A program made the position numbers and the translations under genes. The notes beneath the pieces are model-generated. The model was not told the origin of the DNA. It did no database searches and was given only the letters and a program-made list of their open reading frames with translations. A stretch of DNA of 64,000 nt, taken from contig NZ_CP159253.1 of assembly GCF_040438645.1 (NCBI RefSeq), positions 3,658,001 to 3,722,000 of the forward strand, given 5' to 3'. This document shows positions 1-8,473 of this stretch, one piece after another. This DNA comes from Mesorhizobium sp. WSM2240. GTDB taxonomy: Bacteria; Pseudomonadota; Alphaproteobacteria; Rhizobiales; Rhizobiaceae. Within the stretch, counting starts at the first letter, position 1. Every line of letters begins with the position of its first letter.

Positions 1-250
1 TGGTTAGGTCGGCGGCGCGAACCGCAAAACCGTCGACGTTCGAACGATCGAAGGGAGGCACGTCGATGGGCGCAATGACATCGTTGGCAAGCGCCAGGCC
101 CAGCGCATCCGCCAGCATCCGTTCCTCGGCCGGGATCGGTCGCGGAAATAGCGCAGCCTCGAACCGGGCCAGCGCCTCATCGCGCGACAGAACCGTCAGA
201 AACTGCTCCTGGCCGGTATCTTGGCGGGTGGGAACTGGAGAACTGATCAT
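1..250 (-). CDS. MoeA-family molybdopterin molybdotransferase, N-terminal part (runs off the window)
   Basis: Only the first 83 residues lie in the window; the gene continues beyond base 1. Residues 67-80 read PPFDRSNVDGFAVR, which matches the MoeA motif PPFD-S-MDGYA near the N-terminus. MoeA proteins insert molybdate or tungstate into adenylylated molybdopterin. Start ATG is at 250, 11 bases downstream of the stop of the preceding MoeA-like gene, so the two are probably one operon with tupABC. In many alphaproteobacteria this gene is a MoeA fused to a periplasmic-binding-like domain, but the C-terminus is not visible here. The role is inferred from the motif and context. Confidence 0.8.
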   Translation of the reverse strand, partial: MISSPVPTRQDTGQEQFLTVLSRDEALARFEAALFPRPIPAEERMLADALGLALANDVIAPIDVPPFDRSNVDGFAVRAADLT

Positions 251-260
251 TGCAACGGAC

Positions 261-1391
261 TCATCTAAAAACGTGGAGCAGAAAGGCGCGCACCGGTGTT
301 CCGGCAGCATAACCCTCACTGCCGCCTGGGACGGCAAGCCATGCGTCCGCCGAGCGCATCGCTTCCAGCGAGAAATCCCCTATCGCAAGCGGCGCCCATC
401 TGTCTTGTTCCTGCTTCAGGAGGACGACCTCGGCCAGTCCGACCGCGGACGAGATTTTTCGCGCCAGCGGCAGGACTATGTCTCGCCGGGCACTCCTGCC
501 TGACAAGCGGTCGATGACCGGCTGAACCAGCGCGAGAAAGGCGGCAGAGGCCTGATCGGGCGCGCCGGGCAGAGCGATGATCGGGACCGCGTCGAGCCGG
601 CCGATAGCCGCGGTTCGGCCGGGCTGGAGCGCTATGTTGTGGGCGATGAGCGCCCCGCGCGCAGCAAGCGCTTCGGCTGTTACGTCGGCACGCCCCCCAC
701 CAGTGCCTCCAATCATGATGATCAGATCGCCGGCTGCACTCTTGAGGGCCTCGGCGAGGGAGCTGGCGTCGCGCGCGACCGTTTCTATATCGCCCACCGT
801 CGCGCCGGAGGCCCTTGTGCTGTCGGCGATAAAGTGCGCCGTCAAAGTCTCGCCCGCCGGGGCAGCGACATCGATCACGCGCACGTCCGGTGCCCGCACT
901 GCGATTTCGCTAGTCCCCACACTCCGCGCAGCCAGAAGGTCCGCGGCCGACAGCCTCTGCCCTGCGATGATGAGCGGTCGGCCGGCTTCCATGTCCTCGC
1001 CAGTGCGTCGCACGCCTTGGCCAGGAACAGCTTCCGCAAACACCTGGGGCATCGGGCCGCTGCTATCGATGAGGTCGGCGTCGAGAACGCAGTCGCATCC
1101 CTCCGGCATGGCGTCGCCTGCCTCTACCCACACCGGGACAGCCGTCAGCGGCAGCGGCGAATAGGACGACGCACCGGCAAGATCGAGCGCGCGACATGCC
1201 CAGCCATCCGCTTTTGCTGTGTCTCGGGAAGGCTGCGGGTGTGCCAGCAACGGCATGGCGGCGCCGACACGTCCGAGCGCCCGGTCGAGCGGCAAAAAAC
1301 TGGGCGCAACCGGCGCCAGTCCGTCGAGGAGTGCGCCAAGCGCCGCTTCGAGACTGGTCAGCGCGCCAATGGAAGGCTGCATTCTCATCAT
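261..1391 (-). CDS. MoeA-like molybdopterin molybdotransferase
   Basis: A 376-residue MoeA-family protein. Visible landmarks are a degenerate N-terminal motif (SRDTAKADGWAC, residues 55-66), a nucleotide-loop-like GGTGGG at about 228-233 followed by ADV, and ALPGAPDQ at about 273-280, which replaces the usual GLPGNP. MoeA enzymes catalyse the final metal insertion into the molybdenum or tungsten cofactor. The motifs depart from canonical MoeA, so this may be a specialised or regulatory paralogue. It sits between the tungstate transporter and a second MoeA gene on the same strand, so I infer a tungsten-cofactor role serving the nearby formate dehydrogenase. A two-MoeA arrangement suggests division of labour between metals or a heteromeric enzyme. 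Confidence 0.8.
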   Translation of the reverse strand: MMRMQPSIGALTSLEAALGALLDGLAPVAPSFLPLDRALGRVGAAMPLLAHPQPSRDTAKADGWACRALDLAGASSYSPLPLTAVPVWVEAGDAMPEGCDCVLDADLIDSSGPMPQVFAEAVPGQGVRRTGEDMEAGRPLIIAGQRLSAADLLAARSVGTSEIAVRAPDVRVIDVAAPAGETLTAHFIADSTRASGATVGDIETVARDASSLAEALKSAAGDLIIMIGGTGGGRADVTAEALAARGALIAHNIALQPGRTAAIGRLDAVPIIALPGAPDQASAAFLALVQPVIDRLSGRSARRDIVLPLARKISSAVGLAEVVLLKQEQDRWAPLAIGDFSLEAMRSADAWLAVPGGSEGYAAGTPVRAFLLHVFR

Positions 1392-1432
1392 GCCGGATGA
1401 TGGGGCAGATGCGAACCGCTTTGCAACCGACT

Positions 1433-2281
1433 TCAGGAGCGCTCCCGCTCGGCATTCGGAAAGAAAAGCTGCTGGCCGTCAATGTTGTATTCGGCAATCG
1501 CCTGCTGTCCTTCCGGCGAGATCAGCCAATCGATGAAGCTCTGGCCAAATTCGGCTTTGACGCTCGGATGCCTCTCCGGATTCACGAGCATGACGCCGTA
1601 CTGGTTGAACAGTCTTTTGTCGCCCTCGACGGCGATCTCCAGTTCGCCGCGGTTCTTGAATGAAAGCCAGGTGGCCCGGTCGGACAGTACATAGGCATCC
1701 ATGGCGCTGGCGGTGTTCAACGCCGCGCCCATGCCCTGCCCGATTTCCTTGTACCAAGGCCCCTCCATCGCAGCGATGTCGACGCCCGCCGCTTTCCAGA
1801 GCCTGAGTTCCGCGGAGTGGGTGCCGGATTTGTCGCCGCGCGAAACAAATGGCGCCTCCCTGCTCTGGATGGCTGTCAGGGCGGCTGCGATATCCGACGA
1901 TCCCTTGATGCCGGCCGGGTCGCTTTTGGGCCCGATCAGCACGAAATCATTGTACATCACATCGAAGCGTTTCACGCCAAAACCTTCTTCGACGAATTTC
2001 TCTTCCTGCGGCCTGGCATGGACGAAGACCACGTCTGCGTCACCCCGGCGGCCGGTGTCGAGGGCCTGGCCGGTTCCCTGCGCGACGACCTTCACCTTGA
2101 TGCCGGTTTTTTCGGTGAAGATGGGCAGTATGTGGCCGAACAGGCCCGAATCCTGCGTTGAGGTCGTCGACGCCACGACAATCGATTTGTCCTGCGCCAC
2201 GGCGGAAGCTCCGCCGACGGTGAGCACGACGAAAGCGGCAATTGCTGTAAACAGTCGACGGCTAAACACCGGCAGCTCCAT
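1433..2281 (-). CDS. tupA: Tungstate ABC transporter substrate-binding protein TupA
   Basis: A 282-residue periplasmic binding protein. The start at 2281 gives a clean signal peptide (RRLFTAIAAFVVLT... AVAQD); the open frame extends 41 codons further upstream but that part overlaps tupC and is not signal-like. The mature N-terminus, VVASTTSTQDSGLF, is the TupA signature; the TTS segment contributes oxyanion binding in this family. Other family features visible are the GDADVVFVHA and GDKSGTHSAE segments. It follows tupC by 7 bases on the same strand. Known members bind tungstate very tightly and in preference to molybdate; preference here is inferred from family similarity. Confidence 0.9.
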   Translation of the reverse strand: MELPVFSRRLFTAIAAFVVLTVGGASAVAQDKSIVVASTTSTQDSGLFGHILPIFTEKTGIKVKVVAQGTGQALDTGRRGDADVVFVHARPQEEKFVEEGFGVKRFDVMYNDFVLIGPKSDPAGIKGSSDIAAALTAIQSREAPFVSRGDKSGTHSAELRLWKAAGVDIAAMEGPWYKEIGQGMGAALNTASAMDAYVLSDRATWLSFKNRGELEIAVEGDKRLFNQYGVMLVNPERHPSVKAEFGQSFIDWLISPEGQQAIAEYNIDGQQLFFPNAERERS

Positions 2282-2288
2282 CTTGTAA

Positions 2289-3017
2289 TCAAAGGACGAG
2301 ATCGCCGCGGATGAAGGCGGCGGCTTCTCCGGATGAGGGACGATCGAAAAAATCACCGACGCTGGCGTGCTCGCAAAGTCGGCCGCGGACGAGGAAAACG
2401 ACATCTCCCGCGAGCCGGCGCACCTGGCCGAGATCGTGCGAAGCCATGACGACCTTCGTGCCCGATTGGGCGGCCATCAGGATGATTCTTTCGACATCCC
2501 TAGTCGCGGCCGGGTCGAGGCTTGCGGTGGGCTCGTCCAGAAGCAGGATCTCGGGCTCGCGCGCCAGTGCGCGGGCAAGCGCCACGCGCTGCTGTTCGCC
2601 GCTGGACAGACGCCGCGCAGGTCGCGCCGCAAGGCTCAGAAGGCCCACACGATCGAGAAGCTCCTCGGTGCGCGCCGCCCGACGATGGCGCGGACAACCG
2701 GCCTGCGCCAGTCCATAGGCTACGTTGGCGGCGACGGAGCGGCGCAGCATCACAGGTTTTTGGGCCAGGATTGCACGGCGCCCGAGCCCGCCATTAGTAC
2801 GCCCACCCCAGCTCACGCTTCCGGCGGAAGGCACTGCAAGTCCCATGCAAAGCCGAAGCAGCGACGTCTTGCCGGCCCCGTTGGGACCGAGCACGAGCGT
2901 CGGCGCGCCGGGCGTAATCGTCAGGCTCAGGCGGTCGAGCATAGTCGCAGCGCCGGCGCTGAGCGAAACGCGGTCAAGAACGAGGGGAAGGTCGGTAAGC
3001 GAGGCTCGCATCATCAA
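2289..3017 (-). CDS. tupC: Tungstate ABC transporter ATP-binding protein TupC
   Basis: A 242-residue ABC ATPase with Walker A GPNGAGKT (residues 44-51), signature LSSGEQQ (137-143) and Walker B with LLLDEPTASLD (158-168). The H-loop follows in MASHDLGQ. It powers import of the oxyanion captured by TupA through the TupB channel. The start overlaps the tupB stop by 4 bases, so the two are translationally coupled. The gene order tupB-tupC-tupA followed by moeA genes, all on the minus strand, supports a single metal-uptake and cofactor operon. Confidence 0.9.
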   Translation of the reverse strand: MMMRASLTDLPLVLDRVSLSAGAATMLDRLSLTITPGAPTLVLGPNGAGKTSLLRLCMGLAVPSAGSVSWGGRTNGGLGRRAILAQKPVMLRRSVAANVAYGLAQAGCPRHRRAARTEELLDRVGLLSLAARPARRLSSGEQQRVALARALAREPEILLLDEPTASLDPAATRDVERIILMAAQSGTKVVMASHDLGQVRRLAGDVVFLVRGRLCEHASVGDFFDRPSSGEAAAFIRGDLVL

Positions 3018-3739
3018 GCCGCCCGTTGCTCAGACCACAGTCGCAGGCCCCAGGCGGCGGCATTGATCGCAAGGATGAGGCCGATCAGGATGACGCCGAG
3101 CCCCATGGCGAGCGGCAGGTCTCCCTTTGAAGTTTCGAGCGCGATCGTGGTGGTCATGGTTCGCGTGAAGCCTTCTATATTGCCGCCGACGATCATTACG
3201 GTGCCGACTTCGGCAGCCGCCCGCCCGAAGCCGGCGAGCAGTGCTGTGATGAGGCTGAAGCGGCTGTCCCAAAGAAGGGTCGCCACCCGCCCGCCCGGGC
3301 CGACGCCCATCGCCGTCAGCTCATCGCGGTATTCGAGCCACAAATCCTCGATGGTCTGGCGCGCCAGCGCAGCGATGATCGGCAGGACGAGAAGCGCCTG
3401 CGCGATGACCATCGCGACCGGCGTGAACAGAAGGCCGAACTCGCCGAGCGGCCCGGATCGCGACAGCAGCAGATAGACGGTCAGGCCGACGACAACGGGC
3501 GGCAAACCCATAAAGCCGTTGAGAAGCACGACGAGCGCAGCACGTCCGGGGAAACGCGTAAGCGCCAGAAACGCCCCCAGCGGCAGTCCCACGACGGCTG
3601 CAATCGCAACGGCGGCCAGCGTGATCGTTAGCGAGAGACGCACTATGGAGACGAGCGTCGCGTCGCCGCTTGCTATGAGCTGCCATGCACTGAGGCTTTC
3701 CGACATTTCCAGCCAACCTGCGCTGCGTTTTCCTGTCAT
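3014..3739 (-). CDS. tupB: Tungstate ABC transporter permease TupB
   Basis: A 241-residue inner-membrane permease with about five hydrophobic segments and a cytoplasmic EAA-like loop (YRDELTAMGVGPGGRV) that contacts the ATPase. Length and the early VSIVRLSLTITLAAV segment fit TupB/CysT-type permeases. The start at 3739 is the longest option; an internal ATG at residue 12 (MSESLSAW) is equally plausible. First gene of the minus-strand tup operon and divergent from a regulator gene that begins 69 bases away. Confidence 0.85.
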   Translation of the reverse strand: MTGKRSAGWLEMSESLSAWQLIASGDATLVSIVRLSLTITLAAVAIAAVVGLPLGAFLALTRFPGRAALVVLLNGFMGLPPVVVGLTVYLLLSRSGPLGEFGLLFTPVAMVIAQALLVLPIIAALARQTIEDLWLEYRDELTAMGVGPGGRVATLLWDSRFSLITALLAGFGRAAAEVGTVMIVGGNIEGFTRTMTTTIALETSKGDLPLAMGLGVILIGLILAINAAAWGLRLWSEQRAA

Positions 3740-3807
3740 TTCTGCTGCATTTGTTCAGCATCAGTCAAACAATTGAACTTGCGCAGGAATATGCATAAAA
3801 CTGCAGG
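3740..3807. promoter_or_regulatory. Divergent promoter region, tupBCA / HTH regulator
   Basis: This 68-bp AT-richer gap separates the start of tupB (minus) from the start of the HTH regulator (plus). A TTGAAC at 3773-3778 with CATAAA at 3794-3799 could form a weak plus-strand promoter. No clear ModE-type operator was recognised. Its position makes it the obvious binding target for the regulator encoded beside it, which is an inference. Confidence 0.4.
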
Positions 3808-4683
3808 ATGGATTTGCTGACCACAGCGGAAGCCGCCGACTATCTGCGCCTGGGCGAACGCAAGCTTTATGAACTGGTCGCCGAAAACCGGATCCCCTGC
3901 AGCAAGGTGACGGGAAAATGGCTGTTTCCGCGTCACGAACTCGACCGGTGGGTTCTCTCGGGACTGGCTCGTCCTGAGGGAATGATTCCACCCGAGCCGC
4001 CGCCAATAGTCGGCGGCAGCCAGGACGACCTGCTCGAATGGAGCCTGCGCCAGTCGGGCTCCGGCCTCGCCTCGCTGACCGAGGGCACGGCAGGAGGCGT
4101 TGCGCGCCTTTTGCGTGGCGAAGTCGCCGCAGCAGCGATCCACTTCCACAATGATGCAGCCGATCCCAATGTGGATACCGTGCGCGCAATGCCGCGGCTG
4201 CACGATGCGGTGCTGGTCGGTTTCGCCCGGCGTGAACAGGGACTGCTGCTGCCGCCGGGCAACCCCCGATCGCTCAATAGTCTGGCCGATATCCTTGAAA
4301 GAAATGCCAAAATGGCGATGCGGCAACCTGGTGCCGGAGCCCATATGCTGCTGGATATGCTGATCGCCCGCGCCGGCGCCAGCCCGAAGGAATTGAACCG
4401 GCTCGAGCCGCCATGCCTGACAGGGCCCGATCTCGCTGCCGCAATTCGAACCGGGCGGGCCGATTGCGGCATCGCCACACGCGCGGCCGCGCGCGCCGCC
4501 GGCCTCGAATTCGTTCCATTGGCGTGGGAGAGTTTCGATCTGCTGATGCGGCAGCGAACCTATTTTCAGCCTTCGATCCAGGCGTTGGTCCGCTTTCTGG
4601 CCCAGGACAGCTTCGCCAGGCGTGCCGCGGAACTTACGGGGTACGATACGAACCCGGCCGGACAGGTCCGGTTCTTCCATTGA
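3808..4683 (+). CDS. Excisionase-type HTH regulator with fused substrate-binding-like domain (metal-responsive)
   Basis: A 291-residue protein. Residues 1-50 form an excisionase/MerR-like helix-turn-helix (LLTTAEAADYLRLGERKLYE... GKWLFPRHELDRW). The rest resembles the type II periplasmic-binding fold found in ModE-like and MoeA-fused sensor domains: it includes GSGLASLTEGTAGGVARLLRG, LARAGASPKEL-like and RADCGIATRAAARAAGLEFVPL segments. Proteins of this layout are regularly found beside tup or mod operons and are thought to sense the oxyanion. It is divergent from tupB, so I infer control of tupBCA and perhaps the formate dehydrogenase genes. The effector has not been shown from the sequence. 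Confidence 0.8.
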   Translation: MDLLTTAEAADYLRLGERKLYELVAENRIPCSKVTGKWLFPRHELDRWVLSGLARPEGMIPPEPPPIVGGSQDDLLEWSLRQSGSGLASLTEGTAGGVARLLRGEVAAAAIHFHNDAADPNVDTVRAMPRLHDAVLVGFARREQGLLLPPGNPRSLNSLADILERNAKMAMRQPGAGAHMLLDMLIARAGASPKELNRLEPPCLTGPDLAAAIRTGRADCGIATRAAARAAGLEFVPLAWESFDLLMRQRTYFQPSIQALVRFLAQDSFARRAAELTGYDTNPAGQVRFFH

Positions 4684-4725
4684 CACCGAGCGTCAATCGG
4701 GCGCCGGGCGCAACACCGTACCTAT

Positions 4726-4932
4726 TCAGCCAAGGTCGATATCACCTTCGACGACGTGGTGCAGACCGGCGCGTTCGGCCGTAATCACGGCCTTTACAGT
4801 AAGGCGCCCCTGGCCTTTAAGTCCCGCCTCCGCCACGGCCTTTTCGATCGCCTGCTGCGAGGTCACGCCGACCTGCTTCAGGAATTTGCGCATCGACACG
4901 TTGAAGGGATCGGTTTCCATGTTCTGAGTCAT
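4726..4932 (-). CDS. Small conserved protein, DUF6494-like
   Basis: A 68-residue protein. The start ATG at 4932 (MTQNM...) is chosen over longer in-frame options because GAGG lies 8 bases upstream and the family starts here. The sequence FNVSMRKFLKQVGVTSQQAIEKAV followed by a short beta-rich tail resembles DUF6494 proteins, which are small and of unknown function. It is convergent with the HTH regulator and divergent from the WD40-cytochrome gene. Nothing in it shows an activity; the family name is from memory and should be checked by profile search. Confidence 0.6.
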   Translation of the reverse strand: MTQNMETDPFNVSMRKFLKQVGVTSQQAIEKAVAEAGLKGQGRLTVKAVITAERAGLHHVVEGDIDLG

Positions 4933-5042
4933 ATCATTGCCTCGAATAGCTTGGACGCTGCGGCTCGTCGGGTTGCGATCACATGCCGCTTTCCGGCGAA
5001 AGACGCTGCCGGCTAGCGGAACACGGAAAGGTAGGGTGCGCA

Positions 5043-6329
5043 ATGCATAAGATGCTCGCAGTACCTTTGCTCGCTGCTGCTTTCCTCGGCGGCGCGGCGG
5101 CGCACAGCGCCGAACTGCGGGGGCATGGCGGTCCCGTGCGGGCGATCTCCGTGGCGCCAGACGGAAAGTCGGTGGTTACCGGCAGTTTCGACACCAGGGC
5201 GATTATCTGGTCGCTGGAGACCGGCGAAGCGCGCGAGGTGCTGCTTTTCCGTGAAGGTGAGGTGAATGCGGTCGCCTCTTTGCCGAACGGCCGCTTTGCC
5301 AGCGCTGGCGCGGATGGTCGCATAGCGATCTGGCAAATCGGCCAGGGCAATCCTGTCCGCATTCTGGAGGGTCATACCGGGCCTGTCGCAGATCTCGAAG
5401 TGTCGCCCAACGGTTCGATGCTTGCTTCCGCGTCCTGGGACGCCACCGTCCGGCTCTGGCCGCTTGCGGGTGGCGAGCAGCGCGTCTTCGAGGGCCACAG
5501 CGGCAACGTCAACGCGGTTGCCTTCCTGGCTGACGGAACCCTTGTCAGCGCCGGTTACGACGCGACAGTCATCTTTTGGCCAACCGAGATTGGGGCGCCG
5601 CCGGTTCGGGCACTCATGCCGACGCCGCTCAACGCGCTTGTAACAGCGCCCGGCGACCGCCTGTTCGTCGGAGGCGCGGATGGGCACGTACGGTTGCTCG
5701 ATCGGCGAGGCAAAGTGCAGTCTGAAGTTCAGGTCTCACGCAAACCCGTGATTGCTCTCGCCGCCACGCCGGACGCGAATTATCTCGCCGCCGCCGGCAT
5801 TGGTAGCGGAATCCTGTTGCTGGATGCCGAAAACCTCTCCGCCATCCGGACTCTCGAAACGTCCGGCGTGGAGGTATGGTCGCTTGCATTCACAGCCGGC
5901 GGCAAGACGCTTCTGGCCGGCGGCGCCGACAATTTGGTGCGGGAATGGAACGTCGAAACAGGTGCGCGCCTTGGGGCGGCAGTCGCCGGCAAGACCGATC
6001 CGATGGCCAGATACGCAGGTAATCCGGACGCGGAAGCATTTCGCGCCTGCGTCGCCTGCCATACGCTCGACCCGAACGACGGAAACCGAGCCGGTCCCAC
6101 ACTGCACGGCATCTTCGGCCGAAAAATTGCATCCGTGCCGGGCTACCATTATTCGCCCGCTTTCCGGAAAATGGACATTGTCTGGACACCGGAAACCGTG
6201 TCGAAGCTGTTCGAGTTGGGTCCGAACACCTACACTCCTGGCACTAAGATGCCTGAACAGACGATCAGCAACGCTGAGGATCGGGCAGCCCTGATCCGCT
6301 TTCTTCAGGCCGAGACTCGTACTGACTGA
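5043..6329 (+). CDS. Exported WD40-repeat protein with C-terminal class I cytochrome c domain
   Basis: A 428-residue protein with a signal peptide (MHKMLAVPLLAAAFLGGAAAHSA). Residues 25-320 contain about seven WD40 repeats (for example HGGPVRAISVAPDG...IIWSLETG, HTGPVADLEVSPNG...VRLWPL), predicting a beta-propeller. The C-terminal 103 residues are a mono-haem cytochrome c: haem motif CVACH at about 336-340 and a probable axial methionine in GTKMPE near 403. The start at 5043 was preferred to upstream in-frame codons because it begins the signal peptide. It is expected in the periplasm and lies in the formate dehydrogenase island, so an electron-acceptor or assembly role is possible but not shown. 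Confidence 0.85.
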   Translation: MHKMLAVPLLAAAFLGGAAAHSAELRGHGGPVRAISVAPDGKSVVTGSFDTRAIIWSLETGEAREVLLFREGEVNAVASLPNGRFASAGADGRIAIWQIGQGNPVRILEGHTGPVADLEVSPNGSMLASASWDATVRLWPLAGGEQRVFEGHSGNVNAVAFLADGTLVSAGYDATVIFWPTEIGAPPVRALMPTPLNALVTAPGDRLFVGGADGHVRLLDRRGKVQSEVQVSRKPVIALAATPDANYLAAAGIGSGILLLDAENLSAIRTLETSGVEVWSLAFTAGGKTLLAGGADNLVREWNVETGARLGAAVAGKTDPMARYAGNPDAEAFRACVACHTLDPNDGNRAGPTLHGIFGRKIASVPGYHYSPAFRKMDIVWTPETVSKLFELGPNTYTPGTKMPEQTISNAEDRAALIRFLQAETRTD

Positions 6330-6332
6330 GGC

Positions 6333-8372
6333 TCAGACCGCCTTGTCGCTCGAGACCTCGCGCTCCCGCAGATAGTCTTCCGTCGTTCGCGGCGGCGAAC
6401 GGCCAGGGCCGGCATAAGGGTCGAAGCCCTCATTCATGGCCGCATCGACACGGCAATTGTCGCACATCCGCACGAGGTCGAGTCGCTTCGCGTTCTCGCC
6501 TGCAAACATCCAGTGTTTGCCTTCGAGCTTGGCGACGATCCGCTCAACCGTGCTTCTGGTGCCGAATGGCTTTGCGCAGCGGATGCAGTTGTACGGCTCC
6601 TCTTCCTTCACGACCCGGCGCCGCGCGCTCCATGCCTGGAAATCCATCTGCGGCGTCAGCGTGATAACCTTTTCCGGGCAGGTTGCCGCACAAAGGCCGC
6701 ATTGCACGCACGCGCTCTCGGCAAAATACAAGGCCGGCTGCTGTTCGCTGTCGGAAAGCGCGCCCGTTGGACAGGCCGACACACATGAGAGGCAGAGCGT
6801 GCAGCCCTCGACATTGACTTCCAGGCCCCCGAACGGAGCTGCAGCAGGCAACGCCACGCGGTCGACCGGTGTCGGCGCAGCACGATGCAACTCGACCATC
6901 GTGCTTGCAAGCAGGCTGCGTTTTTTGCCGAGCGGCAGGAATGTCGCCGGGTGCCGCGAAGTAACGTCTGGGGCCATCAGGTCGAGCGCAGAGGCGAGGA
7001 TGTCGGGGTCGTCGGCTTCGATCAATCCGCAGACCTCCGCGCCATAACCGAGAGACCGGGTCAAAAGGTTGGCGATGGTGATGTTCCCGGCAACTCCCGA
7101 AAGCTCGTGCCTTGGCTTGGCCGAGCAGAGCGCCCTTACGGCGCAAGCGCCCCATGCGATTGGAGCCGTCCACGCTTCAATCCCCAATTGGGTTATCTCG
7201 TTCACGGCGACCGGCAGGACGTTTGGCCGTAGACCCGCCCCGAAGCGTGCGAGCGCATCGATCAGCGGCTCGCCATGACCGAGGTCATGGAAAAGCACGA
7301 TCGCGTCCAGACCTCCCGCCTCGCGGTAGGTGAGAAGAAGTGTCCGCAGACGCCGAAGCAGCGACTCGGCATCCGGCACCGCGTAAGCCGCAGCGCCGGT
7401 CGGGCACGCGGCCGCGCAGCTGCCGCAGCCGGCGCAGACTTCCGCATCGATTGCGACGTGGTTGCCGGCAGGCGCTATAGCCCCTGTCGGACACAAATCG
7501 AGACATCTGGTGCAGCCGGCGATACGTGATCTCGAATGGGCGCACAGATCGGCGGAAAAATCGATGAAGCGCGGCTTGTCGAACTCGCCGACGAGGTCGG
7601 CTGCCTTTGCTATCGCCGTGGCGACGGAGGCCCGGTCGCGGGGATCGGCCTTCAAATAGCCGTCGCGCAATTCATGGGCGGGGAAAAGCGGAATTCCGCC
7701 GGAGAGGTCAAGGACAATGTCCGCCTTCGAGACGGCGCCATCCCGCGGTGTCCCGAAGCGAAGCCGATCGCGCGAAGAGGGAGCGGGCGCCGCGAAATCG
7801 TCGACCGTCAGCTCGAAAGCGCCAAGGTAGCCGCGCGCGTTGCGGATCGTGCCCTGCATTACGGGAAAATCCCAGACCCGGTGCGGCGCGATTTCGTGCG
7901 GGCGGGTAAGCAGAACGGTCACGTCCAGCTTCTCGGCGAGTTGCCGGCCTGCATCGATCGCCGTCTCGTCGCAGCCATAGACCAGGATGACGCCATTGCT
8001 CGAAAGGGTAACGAGCGCGGGCGCCGAAGCGGGTTCGGCCGCCATGGCCAGCAGCGCCGCCGCCTTCGGGCCGGCGCCGGCAGCGCCCTGCGCCCAACCT
8101 GCCGTTTCGCGAATGTTGGCGAAAACCAGTTCGCCTCCGAAACCGAGTTCCTCTGCGACCTCGCTGAAAAGCGGCGCCTGCTGGGTGCAGCCGATGGTCA
8201 CCGCCTCGCCGCCGCTCAGGGCGTCGCGCACCCGGTCGAGCTCCGCGCCGCAGAACTGATCCCCGGCCTCCACCCGTGCGGCCGGGCATCCGCGGGCGAC
8301 GCTGTCACCGAAGTTCGGCATGCTCCGTTCGCAGGAGCAGATGAGGACGGTGCGCCGTTTATCCAGGCTCAT
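6333..8372 (-). CDS. Large multi-[4Fe-4S] ferredoxin-type protein of formate dehydrogenase islands
   Basis: A 679-residue, probably cytoplasmic protein. The N-terminal third resembles an ADP/NAD-linked oxidoreductase segment with no clear motif. It then has two clusters of ferredoxin motifs: one near residues 285-325 (CTRCLDLCPTGA and CAGCGSCAAACPTGA) and one near 535-580 (CTLCLSCVSACPTGA and CVQCGLCAATCPE). A further CIRC and a CDNC pair lie near the C-terminus. This predicts at least four [4Fe-4S] clusters. Homologues sit beside formate dehydrogenase genes in Rhizobiales. It is convergent with the WD40-cytochrome gene by 3 bases and divergent from the fdh operon. Electron transfer or enzyme maturation is an inference. 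Confidence 0.85.
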   Translation of the reverse strand: MSLDKRRTVLICSCERSMPNFGDSVARGCPAARVEAGDQFCGAELDRVRDALSGGEAVTIGCTQQAPLFSEVAEELGFGGELVFANIRETAGWAQGAAGAGPKAAALLAMAAEPASAPALVTLSSNGVILVYGCDETAIDAGRQLAEKLDVTVLLTRPHEIAPHRVWDFPVMQGTIRNARGYLGAFELTVDDFAAPAPSSRDRLRFGTPRDGAVSKADIVLDLSGGIPLFPAHELRDGYLKADPRDRASVATAIAKAADLVGEFDKPRFIDFSADLCAHSRSRIAGCTRCLDLCPTGAIAPAGNHVAIDAEVCAGCGSCAAACPTGAAAYAVPDAESLLRRLRTLLLTYREAGGLDAIVLFHDLGHGEPLIDALARFGAGLRPNVLPVAVNEITQLGIEAWTAPIAWGACAVRALCSAKPRHELSGVAGNITIANLLTRSLGYGAEVCGLIEADDPDILASALDLMAPDVTSRHPATFLPLGKKRSLLASTMVELHRAAPTPVDRVALPAAAPFGGLEVNVEGCTLCLSCVSACPTGALSDSEQQPALYFAESACVQCGLCAATCPEKVITLTPQMDFQAWSARRRVVKEEEPYNCIRCAKPFGTRSTVERIVAKLEGKHWMFAGENAKRLDLVRMCDNCRVDAAMNEGFDPYAGPGRSPPRTTEDYLREREVSSDKAV

Positions 8373-8473
8373 TCTGACTCCCGTGGCGCCACCATGTCCA
8401 CGCGGTAGCGCCGCTTCCTTGGAAGTATTATAAAGACAATAATGTCGCCGTCACCAAAATATGGACCGGCACC
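8373..8473. promoter_or_regulatory. Divergent promoter region between polyferredoxin and fdh accessory operon
   Basis: A 101-bp gap between two divergent genes. Its right half is markedly AT-rich for this genome (TATTATAAAGACAATAATG around 8426-8444), consistent with promoter elements. No sigma-54, FNR or other named site was recognised. As all following plus-strand genes to fdhC are closely spaced, this may be the main promoter of the operon. Confidence 0.4.
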
